Part shown: in pieces, positions 1-5,896 of the stretch
How positions within the stretch are numbered: position 1 is the first letter of the stretch
Layout of the letters: every line of letters starts with the position of its first letter
Virus record (IMG/VR): IMGVR_UViG_3300029923_000106
Coordinates: 1-23,824 of that record
Source: a virus
Reading direction: 5' to 3' (one strand)
DNA length: 23,824 bases
Program-made: the position numbers and the translations under genes
Notes under the pieces: model-generated
Database searches by the model: none
Told to the model about the DNA's origin: nothing
Seen by the model: the letters and a program-made list of their open reading frames with translations, nothing else

Positions 1-104
1 CCGGCAGAAACGTGTTTCAAACAATGATATTTTTTGTTTTGGTCTGCCGTTTGGTCACATTTTCAGGCATTTATGTAAATTTTACTTGAAAATTTGAGTT
101 GAAA

Positions 105-163
105 ATCGCCCCGAAAATGAATTATATCGCCCCGATTTTGTTTTGTGATATTTGATTTCGGGG
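105..163. repeat. Direct and inverted GC-box repeats in AT-rich DNA
   Basis: The 10-mer ATCGCCCCGA occurs at 105-114 and again at 126-135, 21 bases apart. The 8-mer CCCCGAAA at 109-116 is matched in inverted orientation by TTTCGGGG at 156-163. The surrounding 1-244 stretch is AT-rich and has no coding frame I can support. The roughly two-turn spacing suits an operator or replication-related protein-binding site, but that role is inference. Confidence 0.45.
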
Positions 164-244
164 ATGACTATTAGTTGAGGTTGACCGGATCTTATTTTTA
201 GGATGCAGATTCGTTTCTAGGCGAAAAATGGAAATGGAGGTAAA

Positions 245-400
245 ATGCGTGTTATTTTTGTTGATTCTTATGATTTTCGTTTTTTATTTTGTTTCCACAG
301 ATTGGAATATCTGTTTGACGGACAGAGTGTTTGGCGTGGAGACAAAATAATGAAGTGCGAGGTGGTAATGTTTGGCGATATTCCGTCTATTTCTGAGTAA
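245..400 (+). CDS. Hypothetical 51-aa ORF
   Basis: A small ORF starts at ATG 245 with a good ribosome-binding site, GGAGG, five bases upstream. It ends with TAA at 398-400. The predicted protein is short and rich in aromatic and basic residues (FRFLFCFHR near residue 11). I recognise no family. The main support is the SD spacing, which is shared with ORFs at 592 and 702 in the same region. It could equally be a chance frame in regulatory DNA. Confidence 0.25.
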   Translation: MRVIFVDSYDFRFLFCFHRLEYLFDGQSVWRGDKIMKCEVVMFGDIPSISE

Positions 401-476
401 AGGTGATCGTGATCATAGTCTTGGTCTGTCTTTTTGCTATGCGAATGAGGTGGTAAATGATAGCGGTGAGAGTGTT

Positions 477-532
477 CCCCTACAGGGGAAGAGATGTGCC
501 CCTGTAGGGGAAAACATCTACCCCTACAGGGG
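477..532. repeat. Three near-palindromic 12-mers at an exact 22-bp period
   Basis: CCCCTACAGGGG lies at 477-488, its reverse complement CCCCTGTAGGGG at 499-510, and CCCCTACAGGGG again at 521-532. Each unit has palindromic arms CCCCT/AGGGG around a two-base centre, and successive units alternate orientation. The unit starts are exactly 22 bp apart, about two helical turns, so bound proteins would sit on one DNA face. GTT before the first unit and GAAC after the third extend the outer symmetry. A phased operator or iteron cluster is the likeliest reading. The array sits in a stretch (401-591) where I see no convincing gene. Confidence 0.75.
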
Positions 533-591
533 GAACATAAGAGAGGTGTTCTTTTGGATTGCGTGAGGTTAGCGGTTGGAAAGGTGGATTT

Positions 592-708
592 ATGTTTGAT
601 TCCACATATTTGTTGCTGATTGATAGATGGTTAGTTGCTTTTGTGGAGACAAAGCGTACAAAGAACACAAGATATAAAAAGAGTAAAAAACAGGAGGTGA
701 TATGTTAA
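592..708 (+). CDS. Hypothetical 38-aa basic ORF
   Basis: ATG 592 is preceded by AAGGTGG. The frame runs to TAA at 706-708 and encodes a short protein with a hydrophobic N-terminal part and a strongly basic C-terminal half (TKRTKNTRYKKSKK). The last codons contain the sequence CAGGAGGTGAT, which is also a near-perfect SD for a 22-codon frame starting at ATG 702 and ending at 770. No family is recognised. This arrangement, with the next SD inside the previous tail, resembles the coupled small genes at 4653-7260. Confidence 0.25.
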   Translation: MFDSTYLLLIDRWLVAFVETKRTKNTRYKKSKKQEVIC

Positions 709-746
709 ACTCGCATCTTGTTAACAAAAAAGTTAGCATATTGTTT

Positions 747-775
747 TTTGTTTCTGACGCATTTTATTAACTTTG
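747..775 (+). promoter_or_regulatory. Bacteroidetes-type promoter for the 814 unit
   Basis: TAACTTTG at 768-775 fits the Bacteroidetes -7 consensus TAnnTTTG, and TTTG at 747-750 can serve as the -33 element (17-base spacer). Transcription would start near 778-782, upstream of the SD at 801-806. An in-frame ATG at 778 would be leaderless. Confidence 0.6.
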
Positions 776-813
776 CAATGAAAACAATTATTAGTATCGC
801 AAGGAGAAAAAAT

Positions 814-1047
814 ATGTGCATAATTAAAGCAATAATGAGTTTCATTTTTAATGGAGCAAAAACGTTTCGTATAGCAGCTTCCGGTAAATATGATTTTGAA
901 TCTGATTCTGTCAAACAGATACGTAAAGAAATGCTAGGGAAGAAATCAACCCGTTCAAGCGACTTAGAAAACTTAAAACATGATCAAAAGATGATCAGCG
1001 GAGACTTTCGTTCAGGTTTTAATAAGTTAGTTTTGAATAATGGGTAA
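814..1047 (+). CDS. Small protein upstream of the DUF2335-like gene
   Basis: The start at ATG 814 is chosen because AAGGAG at 801-806 lies at good spacing and downstream of the promoter. Frames beginning earlier (718, 778) run through or touch the promoter. The 77-aa product has a short hydrophobic N-terminus and a charged, probably helical C-terminal half (KQIRKEMLGKK, and DLENLKHDQKMISGDFRSGF near residues 50-69). It overlaps the next gene by eight bases, so the two are probably translationally coupled and may act together. From memory, a short gene of this layout often precedes DUF2335 genes in prophages. No biochemical function is known to me. Confidence 0.55.
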   Translation: MCIIKAIMSFIFNGAKTFRIAASGKYDFESDSVKQIRKEMLGKKSTRSSDLENLKHDQKMISGDFRSGFNKLVLNNG

Positions 1048-1474
1048 AAAGTCTATGAATCGTCGAGAAACGGAAGTTTCTACGAATAATGGTGTTGGAA
1101 AGCAACTGGAGCAGACTGTTATTTTAGAGGATAATGTCTTGCCCTCTCCACAAGAACTTGAAGCCTATCAACGGATTGATCCAAGGATTGTAGATCATTT
1201 ATTAATTATCTCAAAAGATGAGCAGGAATATAGGCATAAAACTGAACTCATTAAAATGAGAATTCTACGAAATTCAGATAAAAGAAAAGGTAGAATGAAT
1301 TGGTGGGGTATGTTCTTTGCATTCTTAAGTATTGCTTTCTTTTTAGCCGATGCTGCTTTTGCTTTATATTTGGACCATCCTTGGTTTTCTGCATTTTTTG
1401 GCGCTTCTTCTTTAGTATCGATAGTGTCCATATTTGTTAAGAATGATAACAATAAAAAAATCACCAAGAAGTAA
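1040..1474 (+). CDS. DUF2335-like predicted membrane protein
   Basis: This 144-aa protein has a polar N-terminus, then a segment LPSPQELEAYQRIDP (residues 34-48) followed by a charged helix ending in EQEYRH (61-66). Two predicted membrane helices follow at about residues 88-108 and 114-133, then a lysine-rich tail. That order (LP-x-P-x-x-L-x-x-Y, E-x-x-HR-like helix, TM pair at the C-terminus) is what I recall for DUF2335, a family of unknown function common in prophages and mobile DNA. It overlaps the upstream small gene, and a HicB-like gene follows 18 bases later. A superinfection-exclusion role is possible but unproven. There is no SD; the start sits inside the previous gene's end. Confidence 0.65.
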   Translation: MGKKSMNRRETEVSTNNGVGKQLEQTVILEDNVLPSPQELEAYQRIDPRIVDHLLIISKDEQEYRHKTELIKMRILRNSDKRKGRMNWWGMFFAFLSIAFFLADAAFALYLDHPWFSAFFGASSLVSIVSIFVKNDNNKKITKK

Positions 1475-1492
1475 GATTTAAATTGCATCGTC

Positions 1493-1894
1493 ATGAAAAC
1501 AAAAATGAAAGTAATCGTAGAAAAAGCGACTACGGGGAACTATGCATGTTATCCTGAGAAAGAATCTGAGGATATCGGTCTAGCCGGGTATGGTGATACG
1601 GCAGCCGAAGCAATTGAGGATTTTAAAGTCGCTTATGAGGAGTTGTGTGAGTTTAATGCTAAAAAAGGTATTGTAACTAATGATCTTGAATTTGAATTCA
1701 AGTATGATATGCAGTCGTTCTTTGATTATTTTAATTTTCTTAATGTATCAAAAGTAGCAGAGCGAGCCGGTATCAATTCAGCACAGTTAAGGCAGTATCT
1801 TATCGGAAAAAGGAGAGCAAGTCAGGTGCAGTACGACAAAATGTCCAAATGTATTAAGGAAATAAAGAACGAATTGGAGACAGCAACGTTTTAG
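1493..1894 (+). CDS. HicB-like antitoxin/repressor with C-terminal HTH
   Basis: Residues 1-75 look like the HicB partial RNase H fold: a strand with KVIVEKATTGNYACYPE, then an acidic loop, then GYGDTAAEAIEDFKVAYEEL. Residues 80-125 form a predicted helix-turn-helix (VSKVAERAGINSAQLRQYLIGKRR). HicB proteins neutralise HicA mRNA interferases and repress their own operon by DNA binding. No HicA-sized toxin gene lies on either side, so this is an orphan antitoxin or a HicB-derived phage regulator. It is the last gene before an intrinsic terminator. The inverted repeats just downstream at 1952-2036 are plausible targets, by inference only. Confidence 0.7.
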   Translation: MKTKMKVIVEKATTGNYACYPEKESEDIGLAGYGDTAAEAIEDFKVAYEELCEFNAKKGIVTNDLEFEFKYDMQSFFDYFNFLNVSKVAERAGINSAQLRQYLIGKRRASQVQYDKMSKCIKEIKNELETATF

Positions 1895-1919
1895 GAATTA
1901 GTAAAAAAGAATTAATAGT

Positions 1920-1950
1920 AGCAGGAAAGGAGGACTTTCCTGCTTTTTTT
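1920..1950 (+). terminator. Intrinsic terminator after the HicB-like gene
   Basis: A perfect 10-bp stem (AGCAGGAAAG at 1920-1929 pairing with CTTTCCTGCT at 1935-1944) closes a five-base loop and runs directly into a T tract ending at 1950. It closes the 814-1894 unit. Confidence 0.9.
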
Positions 1951-1951
1951 G

Positions 1952-1977
1952 TTTGCAAAATGGAGGTATTTTGCAAA
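1952..1977. promoter_or_regulatory. Perfect 10-bp inverted repeat, operator-like
   Basis: TTTGCAAAAT at 1952-1961 and ATTTTGCAAA at 1968-1977 are exact reverse complements around GGAGGT. The element lies between the terminator and the next promoter and is not followed by a T tract, so it looks like a protein-binding site rather than a second terminator. Confidence 0.5.
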
Positions 1978-1996
1978 TAACGTGTCAAAAATATGG

Positions 1997-2036
1997 GATT
2001 TTATGTACATATTAGGGTTTTATTGTACATAAAATC
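1997..2036. promoter_or_regulatory. Perfect 13-bp inverted repeat overlapping the -33 region
   Basis: GATTTTATGTACA at 1997-2009 and TGTACATAAAATC at 2024-2036 match 13 of 13 in inverted orientation, separated by 14 bases. The right arm covers the -33 position of the promoter at 2023-2055. A repressor bound here would occlude RNA polymerase at the exonuclease gene. Confidence 0.6.
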
Positions 2037-2055
2037 GATTTTTTTGTTACTTTTG
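2023..2055 (+). promoter_or_regulatory. Promoter for the exonuclease gene
   Basis: TACTTTTG at 2048-2055 fits TAnnTTTG and is followed by C. TTG at 2023-2025 lies 22 bases upstream, slightly longer than the usual spacing. It gives a leader of about 20 nt before ATG 2080. Confidence 0.5.
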
Positions 2056-2079
2056 CGACGTAACTTAATAATTATGATC

Positions 2080-3399
2080 ATGGAAAAGGATTTTGAAAAC
2101 GAAGAGACTGGTATCGAAAATAGTTTTATAGCTGTTGATTTTGAAACAGCGACAAATACAAAAATGGCTTGCCAGATAGGAATAACCATTGTAAAAAACG
2201 GTGTTATTCAAGAAACTATAACAAGATTGATACAACCTCCATTTAATATTTATGATAAAAATGTATTAGTACATCATCATGTAAGACCAAACATGACAGA
2301 GAGTGAACCGACGTTTGATTTAGTATGGGATGATATTAAAAAATATTTTGAAGGTGCTATTTTTGTAGCTCACAATGTTGATTTTGACAAAGATGTTTTA
2401 GAAAAGAATCTGAACTTCTATGGAATAGGACATCCAGACATCAAAGAATATAAATGTACCTGTAAGTTATACGGGCGTGCCAATTTAGAGAAACTTTGCT
2501 CTGCATTTGACATTCAATGTGATAACCATCATGATGCAGGATTCGATTCTGAATGTTGTGCACAGTTTTACCTAAATTACTTAAATGGAGTAGAACCTAT
2601 CGGATTGGAAGTTACGGACAATGTAACAGATAAGCGTAAGAGGGAAAATAAACTAAGCGGAGACATCTTAAAGAAAGACCTTACTAACGCATACCAGTCA
2701 CCGGAAAATCCGTTTTTTGACAGAAGGGTTGTTGTTACAGGAGTATTTGAGATTGAGAGAAAACGTCTTGGTCTAATTTTGAAAAGAATGGGGGCTGACA
2801 TAAATAGCTCAATATCTAAAAATACGAATTTTGTATTGATAGGAGAAGACCCGGGGTATTCAAAATTAGAAAAATTAGAAAAACTTGAGCATGATGGATT
2901 TAAGATACAGATAATATATGAAAAAGATTTGCAAGAAATCTTTTCCGGCAATGGATTAAGATACCACACGCCGAAAGAAAATAAGAAAGATATCGACCTT
3001 ACAATATCTCATTACGACAAGAGACATATCGTATTTGAAGATATGACAAACGTTATTGCTGGGAAAGAATTGTTCTTAGATAAAGGTATTACGGGGAATA
3101 GAGATTGCTTTTCTCAAATTATAGGGAACCTTGGGGCATATTGTAATTACAGGTTAGATAAGGAAACACAGGTCTGCATATTAAGTATGTCTACTATTAT
3201 TAATTTACGAAAAGGAATAAAAAATGAGGTAATAATTAAAATTCAAAATTACTATAATGAAAACAAGTCAAATATATTTGATTATGATTTTATTTCTGAT
3301 ATTGAGATTCTTGATTATTGTAAGAGGCGTTGTGAGACTTGTGGAGATAAGGTAACAATGAGATTGTATGATGAATATGTTTCCAACTCAGAAGAATAA
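2080..3399 (+). CDS. DnaQ-like 3'-5' exonuclease with BRCT domain
   Basis: The start is placed at ATG 2080 because the longer frame reads back through the promoter and operator. The 439-aa protein opens with a DEDDh exonuclease domain: motif I VDFETA (D20, E22), motif II AHNVDFD (D103) and motif III HHDAGFD (H151, D156). All catalytic residues are present, so 3'-5' exonuclease activity is expected. A BRCT domain follows at about 211-288 (RRVVVTGVF, then LKRMGADI, then TNFVLIGEDPGYSKLEK), a phosphopeptide- or DNA-end-binding module. Residues 310-439 are less clear. They may hold a degenerate second BRCT and end with a cysteine cluster (CKRRCETC). It has its own promoter and operator and shares a unit with the DUF4468-like gene 25 bases downstream. 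Likely roles are DNA repair or nucleic-acid degradation, or phage competition. Confidence 0.8.
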   Translation: MEKDFENEETGIENSFIAVDFETATNTKMACQIGITIVKNGVIQETITRLIQPPFNIYDKNVLVHHHVRPNMTESEPTFDLVWDDIKKYFEGAIFVAHNVDFDKDVLEKNLNFYGIGHPDIKEYKCTCKLYGRANLEKLCSAFDIQCDNHHDAGFDSECCAQFYLNYLNGVEPIGLEVTDNVTDKRKRENKLSGDILKKDLTNAYQSPENPFFDRRVVVTGVFEIERKRLGLILKRMGADINSSISKNTNFVLIGEDPGYSKLEKLEKLEHDGFKIQIIYEKDLQEIFSGNGLRYHTPKENKKDIDLTISHYDKRHIVFEDMTNVIAGKELFLDKGITGNRDCFSQIIGNLGAYCNYRLDKETQVCILSMSTIINLRKGIKNEVIIKIQNYYNENKSNIFDYDFISDIEILDYCKRRCETCGDKVTMRLYDEYVSNSEE

Positions 3400-3424
3400 T
3401 TTTATTAATTAAAAAAATAAGAAA

Positions 3425-3988
3425 ATGAGAAAACTAATAGTATTAATGGCACTCTTAATAAGTGCTACATGTTTTGGGCAAAAACCCTTAATTTATTCTA
3501 TAGTGATTCAGCAGGACAGCACATCTGCTCAGACGTTATATGAAATGTCTAAGAGTTGGTTTGCAAAAGAATATGTGAATTCACAAAAAGTTCTTCAAAA
3601 CGATAATCCAGGGAAAGAAATATCCGGGAAAGCAAGAATTGAACTCACTATAACAAGTTTGAAATATGCAGGTTTATCTGGATATATCTCTTATTTCATA
3701 GACCTTGAGTTTCGTGATAATAGATTGAAGGTTACAATGACAGATTTTTGCCATGATCCTACAAGGTCCGTAATGTATGACAATCAAATGGGTTTTGTTC
3801 TTGATTCCCTTCCGGATGACTTGAAAACCCTTGGAGGAAAATTTGAAAAAGGTTTTCATAGAACATTTTATAAATCGTTTTGGGAAAAGGCGAAACCATT
3901 ATGCGCCTTGGAATTTCATGACGTAACAAAAAGTCTTTCTGATTTTTTAAAGACTAAAAGAAATGACGAAAAGAAAGATAATTGGTGA
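3425..3988 (+). CDS. Secreted DUF4468-like protein
   Basis: The 187-aa product begins with a signal peptide (MRKLIVLMALLISATCFGQ), with Bacteroidetes-style cleavage likely before Gln. There is no clear lipobox because the residue before Cys16 is Thr. The mature part shows DUF4468-like features: TLYEMSKSWFAKEY near residue 38, a GKEISGKARIEL strand pair, and LEFRDNRLKVTMTDF near residue 93. The family is exported or periplasmic and of unknown function, common in Bacteroidetes. It lies 25 bases after the exonuclease gene with no SD. In a phage it would be a cell-envelope-directed lysogenic conversion gene. Family call from pattern memory only. Confidence 0.6.
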   Translation: MRKLIVLMALLISATCFGQKPLIYSIVIQQDSTSAQTLYEMSKSWFAKEYVNSQKVLQNDNPGKEISGKARIELTITSLKYAGLSGYISYFIDLEFRDNRLKVTMTDFCHDPTRSVMYDNQMGFVLDSLPDDLKTLGGKFEKGFHRTFYKSFWEKAKPLCALEFHDVTKSLSDFLKTKRNDEKKDNW

Positions 3989-4035
3989 TTTTATCTTATA
4001 TTTTTTCATTTTATTGTAAAATTAAGACGTTTTTG

Positions 4036-4066
4036 TTTGGTGGTTCAAAAATAGTTTGTATATTTG
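4036..4066 (+). promoter_or_regulatory. Consensus Bacteroidetes promoter
   Basis: TTTG at 4036-4039, 19 bases, then TATATTTG at 4059-4066 is an exact match to the standard -33/-7 layout. Transcription would begin near 4070 and produce a leader of about 230 nt before ATG 4301. Confidence 0.8.
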
Positions 4067-4300
4067 CAGCGTCAAATATCCGTAACGTCAAGTTACAAGG
4101 TGTGGGAACACTAAAAATATCCACAATTTTTTTGCAGGTTCGACCAAAAGAATAACCCTCTTTCGGGTAAATAAAATGGCGGCTGCCTCCCCCAGTGTTT
4201 TTTGCCTTTGTGGCTTGAGATACGGATGTTTGACAACAGGGAGAGCAGCCGCTTTCCGTTCCTGCACCGTCAGAATCCGGTATGTCAAACATCCGTAAAC
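4067..4300 (+). promoter_or_regulatory. Structured 5' leader with competing helices
   Basis: TACGGATGTTTGACA at 4221-4235 pairs perfectly over 15 bp with 4283-4297, which ends three bases before the start codon. The same strand can pair over 14 positions, with one G-U, with GTCAAATATCCGTA at 4071-4084, the very start of the transcript. A further helix, GCGGCTGC 4179-4186 with GCAGCCGC 4245-4252, interleaves with the first, so they exclude each other or form a pseudoknot. This topology is expected for a translational or transcriptional switch. Three copies in alternating orientation would also fit a DNA-inversion site. No ligand or protein is identified. Confidence 0.6.
4176..4298 (+). CDS. 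Possible 40-aa leader ORF
   Basis: ATG 4176 opens a 40-codon frame that ends at TAA 4296-4298, two bases before the start codon of the downstream gene. The peptide is rich in Ala, Cys and Arg and lies wholly inside the structured leader, including both arms of the 15-bp helix. Ribosome movement through it would disrupt the helix that sequesters the downstream start. There is no SD, so translation is uncertain. Confidence 0.2.
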   Translation: MAAASPSVFCLCGLRYGCLTTGRAAAFRSCTVRIRYVKHP

Positions 4301-4606
4301 ATGGAACGTCAAGAAACGATTCATTTCGAGGGGAATCAGGCAAAGGCCCCGGTTGATTTTAAAAGTTGGATCAACAGAAAGTCTGAAAGTTTTAAATTGT
4401 GGCTAAATGCCAAGAGTGTGTTCTATAGTAGAATCGCTGAGTTTCCGGTTAGTAGGAAACTTGTGATACGAATTAATCTTGTTACCTTATGCCTTCTCGC
4501 CGCTGTTATTGCAGTGGAGCAACAGCCGTTTGTAGCTGTTACGGCAGGACTGTGCGCCGGATGGATCGTGTACAGGATTCAGAAGGGTGATAAAACGTCC
4601 TTTTAG
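4301..4606 (+). CDS. Small membrane protein
   Basis: ATG 4301 is preferred; a longer frame would need a TTG start inside the leader. The 101-aa protein has a polar, basic N-terminal half with a Trp/Lys-rich helix (SWINRKSESFKLWLNAKS, residues 22-39). Two adjacent hydrophobic segments follow at about 55-73 and 75-92, then a short charged tail. The topology is probably a hairpin with both ends in the cytoplasm. Its stop codon sits on the first phage-type -33 box. No named family is recognised. The unusual regulated leader upstream suggests tight control of dose, as expected for a membrane-active or exclusion protein, but that is inference. Confidence 0.6.
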   Translation: MERQETIHFEGNQAKAPVDFKSWINRKSESFKLWLNAKSVFYSRIAEFPVSRKLVIRINLVTLCLLAAVIAVEQQPFVAVTAGLCAGWIVYRIQKGDKTSF

Positions 4607-4631
4607 GAGTCGTTTTGTATTTGTAATTTTG
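4597..4631 (+). promoter_or_regulatory. Phage-type promoter 1
   Basis: GTCCTTTT at 4597-4604, 19 bases, TAATTTTG at 4624-4631. The same box and exact spacing recur at 8379, 15346 and 19474. It drives the small-gene and methyltransferase unit and overlaps the stop codon of the upstream gene. Confidence 0.75.
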
Positions 4632-4652
4632 TATTATTAAAAACAAAAGATT

Positions 4653-4904
4653 ATGGAACACAAAGAATTAAACACAAGGATTCCTCTTGATCAGATGATA
4701 GAGGAAGCAACGACCATCGAGATTTGGGAGAAAGTGAAACCTGAAAAGGCACAGTTCAAGTATTTCTCATTAATGAAAGGAAAAGTAATCAGTGCATACG
4801 GGTATGTTAAGGTGAATGGGGAAATTTGCCCGTGCATCTGGAACTATCAGGGAATTTGCTTGGATAAAAAGGCTTTAACGGTTATTGAGGAGGGATGCTT
4901 ATGA
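4653..4904 (+). CDS. Hypothetical 83-aa protein
   Basis: This is the first gene after phage-type promoter 1, starting at ATG 4653 about 20 bases downstream of the -7 box with no SD. The protein is acidic at its N-terminus (DQMIEEATTIEIWEKVKPEKAQF), followed by predicted strands (VISAYGYVKVNGEICPCIWNYQGICL). I recognise no family. It ends in EEGCL, whose codons contain GAGGAGGGATG, the SD of the next gene; stop and next start overlap as ATGA. Confidence 0.6.
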   Translation: MEHKELNTRIPLDQMIEEATTIEIWEKVKPEKAQFKYFSLMKGKVISAYGYVKVNGEICPCIWNYQGICLDKKALTVIEEGCL

Positions 4905-5149
4905 AATTAAAGAATATAGCTAAGATGGTTGATGATGACAACAAGGGAGTTATGATGGGCGGAACAGTCATCAAACTTCAAAGTTGCTCTCAGGGAGGAC
5001 TGATAACCTTTGGTGTCTCTCGTGATGTTATGTCTAAATTAATAGAAGATTCCACAATCGGAGGAAACAGATACTCCATTTTCTTTCTTGTCGTTGATAA
5101 GATAGAGGAAAAGAAATATGAAGATAAAAAAGAGGAGGGATGTTTATGA
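4901..5149 (+). CDS. Hypothetical 82-aa protein
   Basis: ATG 4901 is preferred to ATG 4895 because it overlaps the previous stop as ATGA and is well spaced from GGAGGGA at 4889-4895. The product looks like a small alpha/beta protein: GVMMGGTVIKLQSCSQGGLITFGVS, then a helix, then RYSIFFLVVDKIEE and a lysine-rich tail. The tail again ends EEGCL, repeating the junction sequence of the gene before, which hints at a cassette-like origin of these coupled genes. No function assigned. Confidence 0.6.
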   Translation: MKLKNIAKMVDDDNKGVMMGGTVIKLQSCSQGGLITFGVSRDVMSKLIEDSTIGGNRYSIFFLVVDKIEEKKYEDKKEEGCL

Positions 5150-5277
5150 AAGTAGCAATTATTATAACGAAGGTTATTCTAGGAATATTCTTTCTGAGCA
5201 TTTTGGCCGTTGTAGGGATTATCTTTGTCATACCGGCATCGTTAATCATGAGTAAAGAAAAGGAGGGAATGATATGA
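5146..5277 (+). CDS. 43-aa single-pass membrane peptide
   Basis: ATG 5146 overlaps the previous stop (ATGA) and lies a few bases after GAGGAGGGA. The product is almost entirely one hydrophobic helix (residues 3-34, VILGIFFLSILAVVGIIFVI core) with a short charged tail, KEKEGMI. That tail encodes the SD GGAGGGA for the next gene, which starts inside the last codons. The family is unknown. Size and topology fit a small phage membrane effector or a holin/antiholin-like peptide, though it is far from the lysis genes. Confidence 0.55.
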   Translation: MKVAIIITKVILGIFFLSILAVVGIIFVIPASLIMSKEKEGMI

Positions 5278-5585
5278 ATGCAGAAGAATATATAAAAAGA
5301 AGCGAATTTGCTAATGGATTTTTCGATAATAGTTTCAACGAACAATCAGATAGACTTGTTGTGACACAAACAAGGGCAATGAATGCTATTGCACTTGCTC
5401 GTCAAGAAGTTCGTGAAGAGTACGAAGAAAGATATAAGCATATAGAGGAGACTCTGGAGGCTATCATTTATGATTGTCAAAGACTGACATCCGGAAATGT
5501 AAGCCATCATGCTGCATCTATTCAGGGATTTGCGCAAAGAAGATTGGAATATATAAGAAAACATAAGAAGGAGGGAATGGAATGA
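5274..5585 (+). CDS. Hypothetical helical protein
   Basis: This 103-aa protein is predicted to be largely helical. A central charged helix (LARQEVREEYEERYKHIEETLEAII, about residues 41-65) has coiled-coil character. Histidines and a basic tail (RRLEYIRKHKKEGME) follow. The SD GGAGGGA is at 5262-5268. Start and stop both overlap neighbouring genes, so it belongs to the same coupled run. No family recognised; nothing indicates an enzyme. Confidence 0.6.
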   Translation: MNAEEYIKRSEFANGFFDNSFNEQSDRLVVTQTRAMNAIALARQEVREEYEERYKHIEETLEAIIYDCQRLTSGNVSHHAASIQGFAQRRLEYIRKHKKEGME

Positions 5586-5896
5586 AAGTATATATATCGG
5601 GAAAGATTACAGGTCTTGACATTGAAAAGGCTAGAGATAATTTCTTTTTGGCTGAAATGAATGTGAGAATGATGGGTTTGACACCAATTAATCCTATGAA
5701 TAAGAAATATTTATTTAACAAGGTAAAGAAAATACCTTGGCTTATCTATATGATATGTGATATCTGCCTGCTTCTGAAATGCACCGGAATATACCTACAG
5801 GAGAACTGGCAGGAGAGTAAGGGAGCAAGAGTCGAATATCGAGTTGCTAAATTCTTTGGATGTATTATAATTAAAGAAAAGGAGGAAGGGAAATGA
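5582..5896 (+). CDS. DUF4406-like protein
   Basis: The N-terminus MKVYISGKITGLD, the central PINPM (residues 36-40) and the C-terminal block YLQENWQESKGARVEYRVA (about 72-90) match my memory of DUF4406. Those proteins share a Rossmann-like fold with nucleoside 2-deoxyribosyltransferases and are frequent in phages. Substrate and reaction are unknown for the family; a nucleotide-related role is the usual guess. The segment between (IPWLIYMICDICLLLKCTG) fits the family's W-x-x-YM-x-x-DI-x-x-LL pattern. It is coupled to both neighbours by overlapping stop/start codons, and its tail KEKEEGK carries the next SD. Confidence 0.75.
   Translation: MKVYISGKITGLDIEKARDNFFLAEMNVRMMGLTPINPMNKKYLFNKVKKIPWLIYMICDICLLLKCTGIYLQENWQESKGARVEYRVAKFFGCIIIKEKEEGK

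Noticed and set aside
372-566. 64-codon plus-strand frame starting at TTG
   Set aside because: Start is TTG, no SD, it overlaps the better-supported 245-400 frame, and half of its codons come from the repeat array at 477-532.
480-668. 62-codon minus-strand frame
   Set aside because: Opposes the local gene direction, and its C-terminus is simply the repeat array read in reverse.
1895-1992. A HicA toxin gene next to the HicB-like gene
   Set aside because: The interval holds only a terminator and an inverted repeat, and the gene before encodes a DUF2335-like membrane protein.
4011-4343. Minus-strand frames of 110 and 78 codons over the structured leader
   Set aside because: They lie antisense to a clear promoter and leader; inverted repeats there keep several frames open by symmetry.
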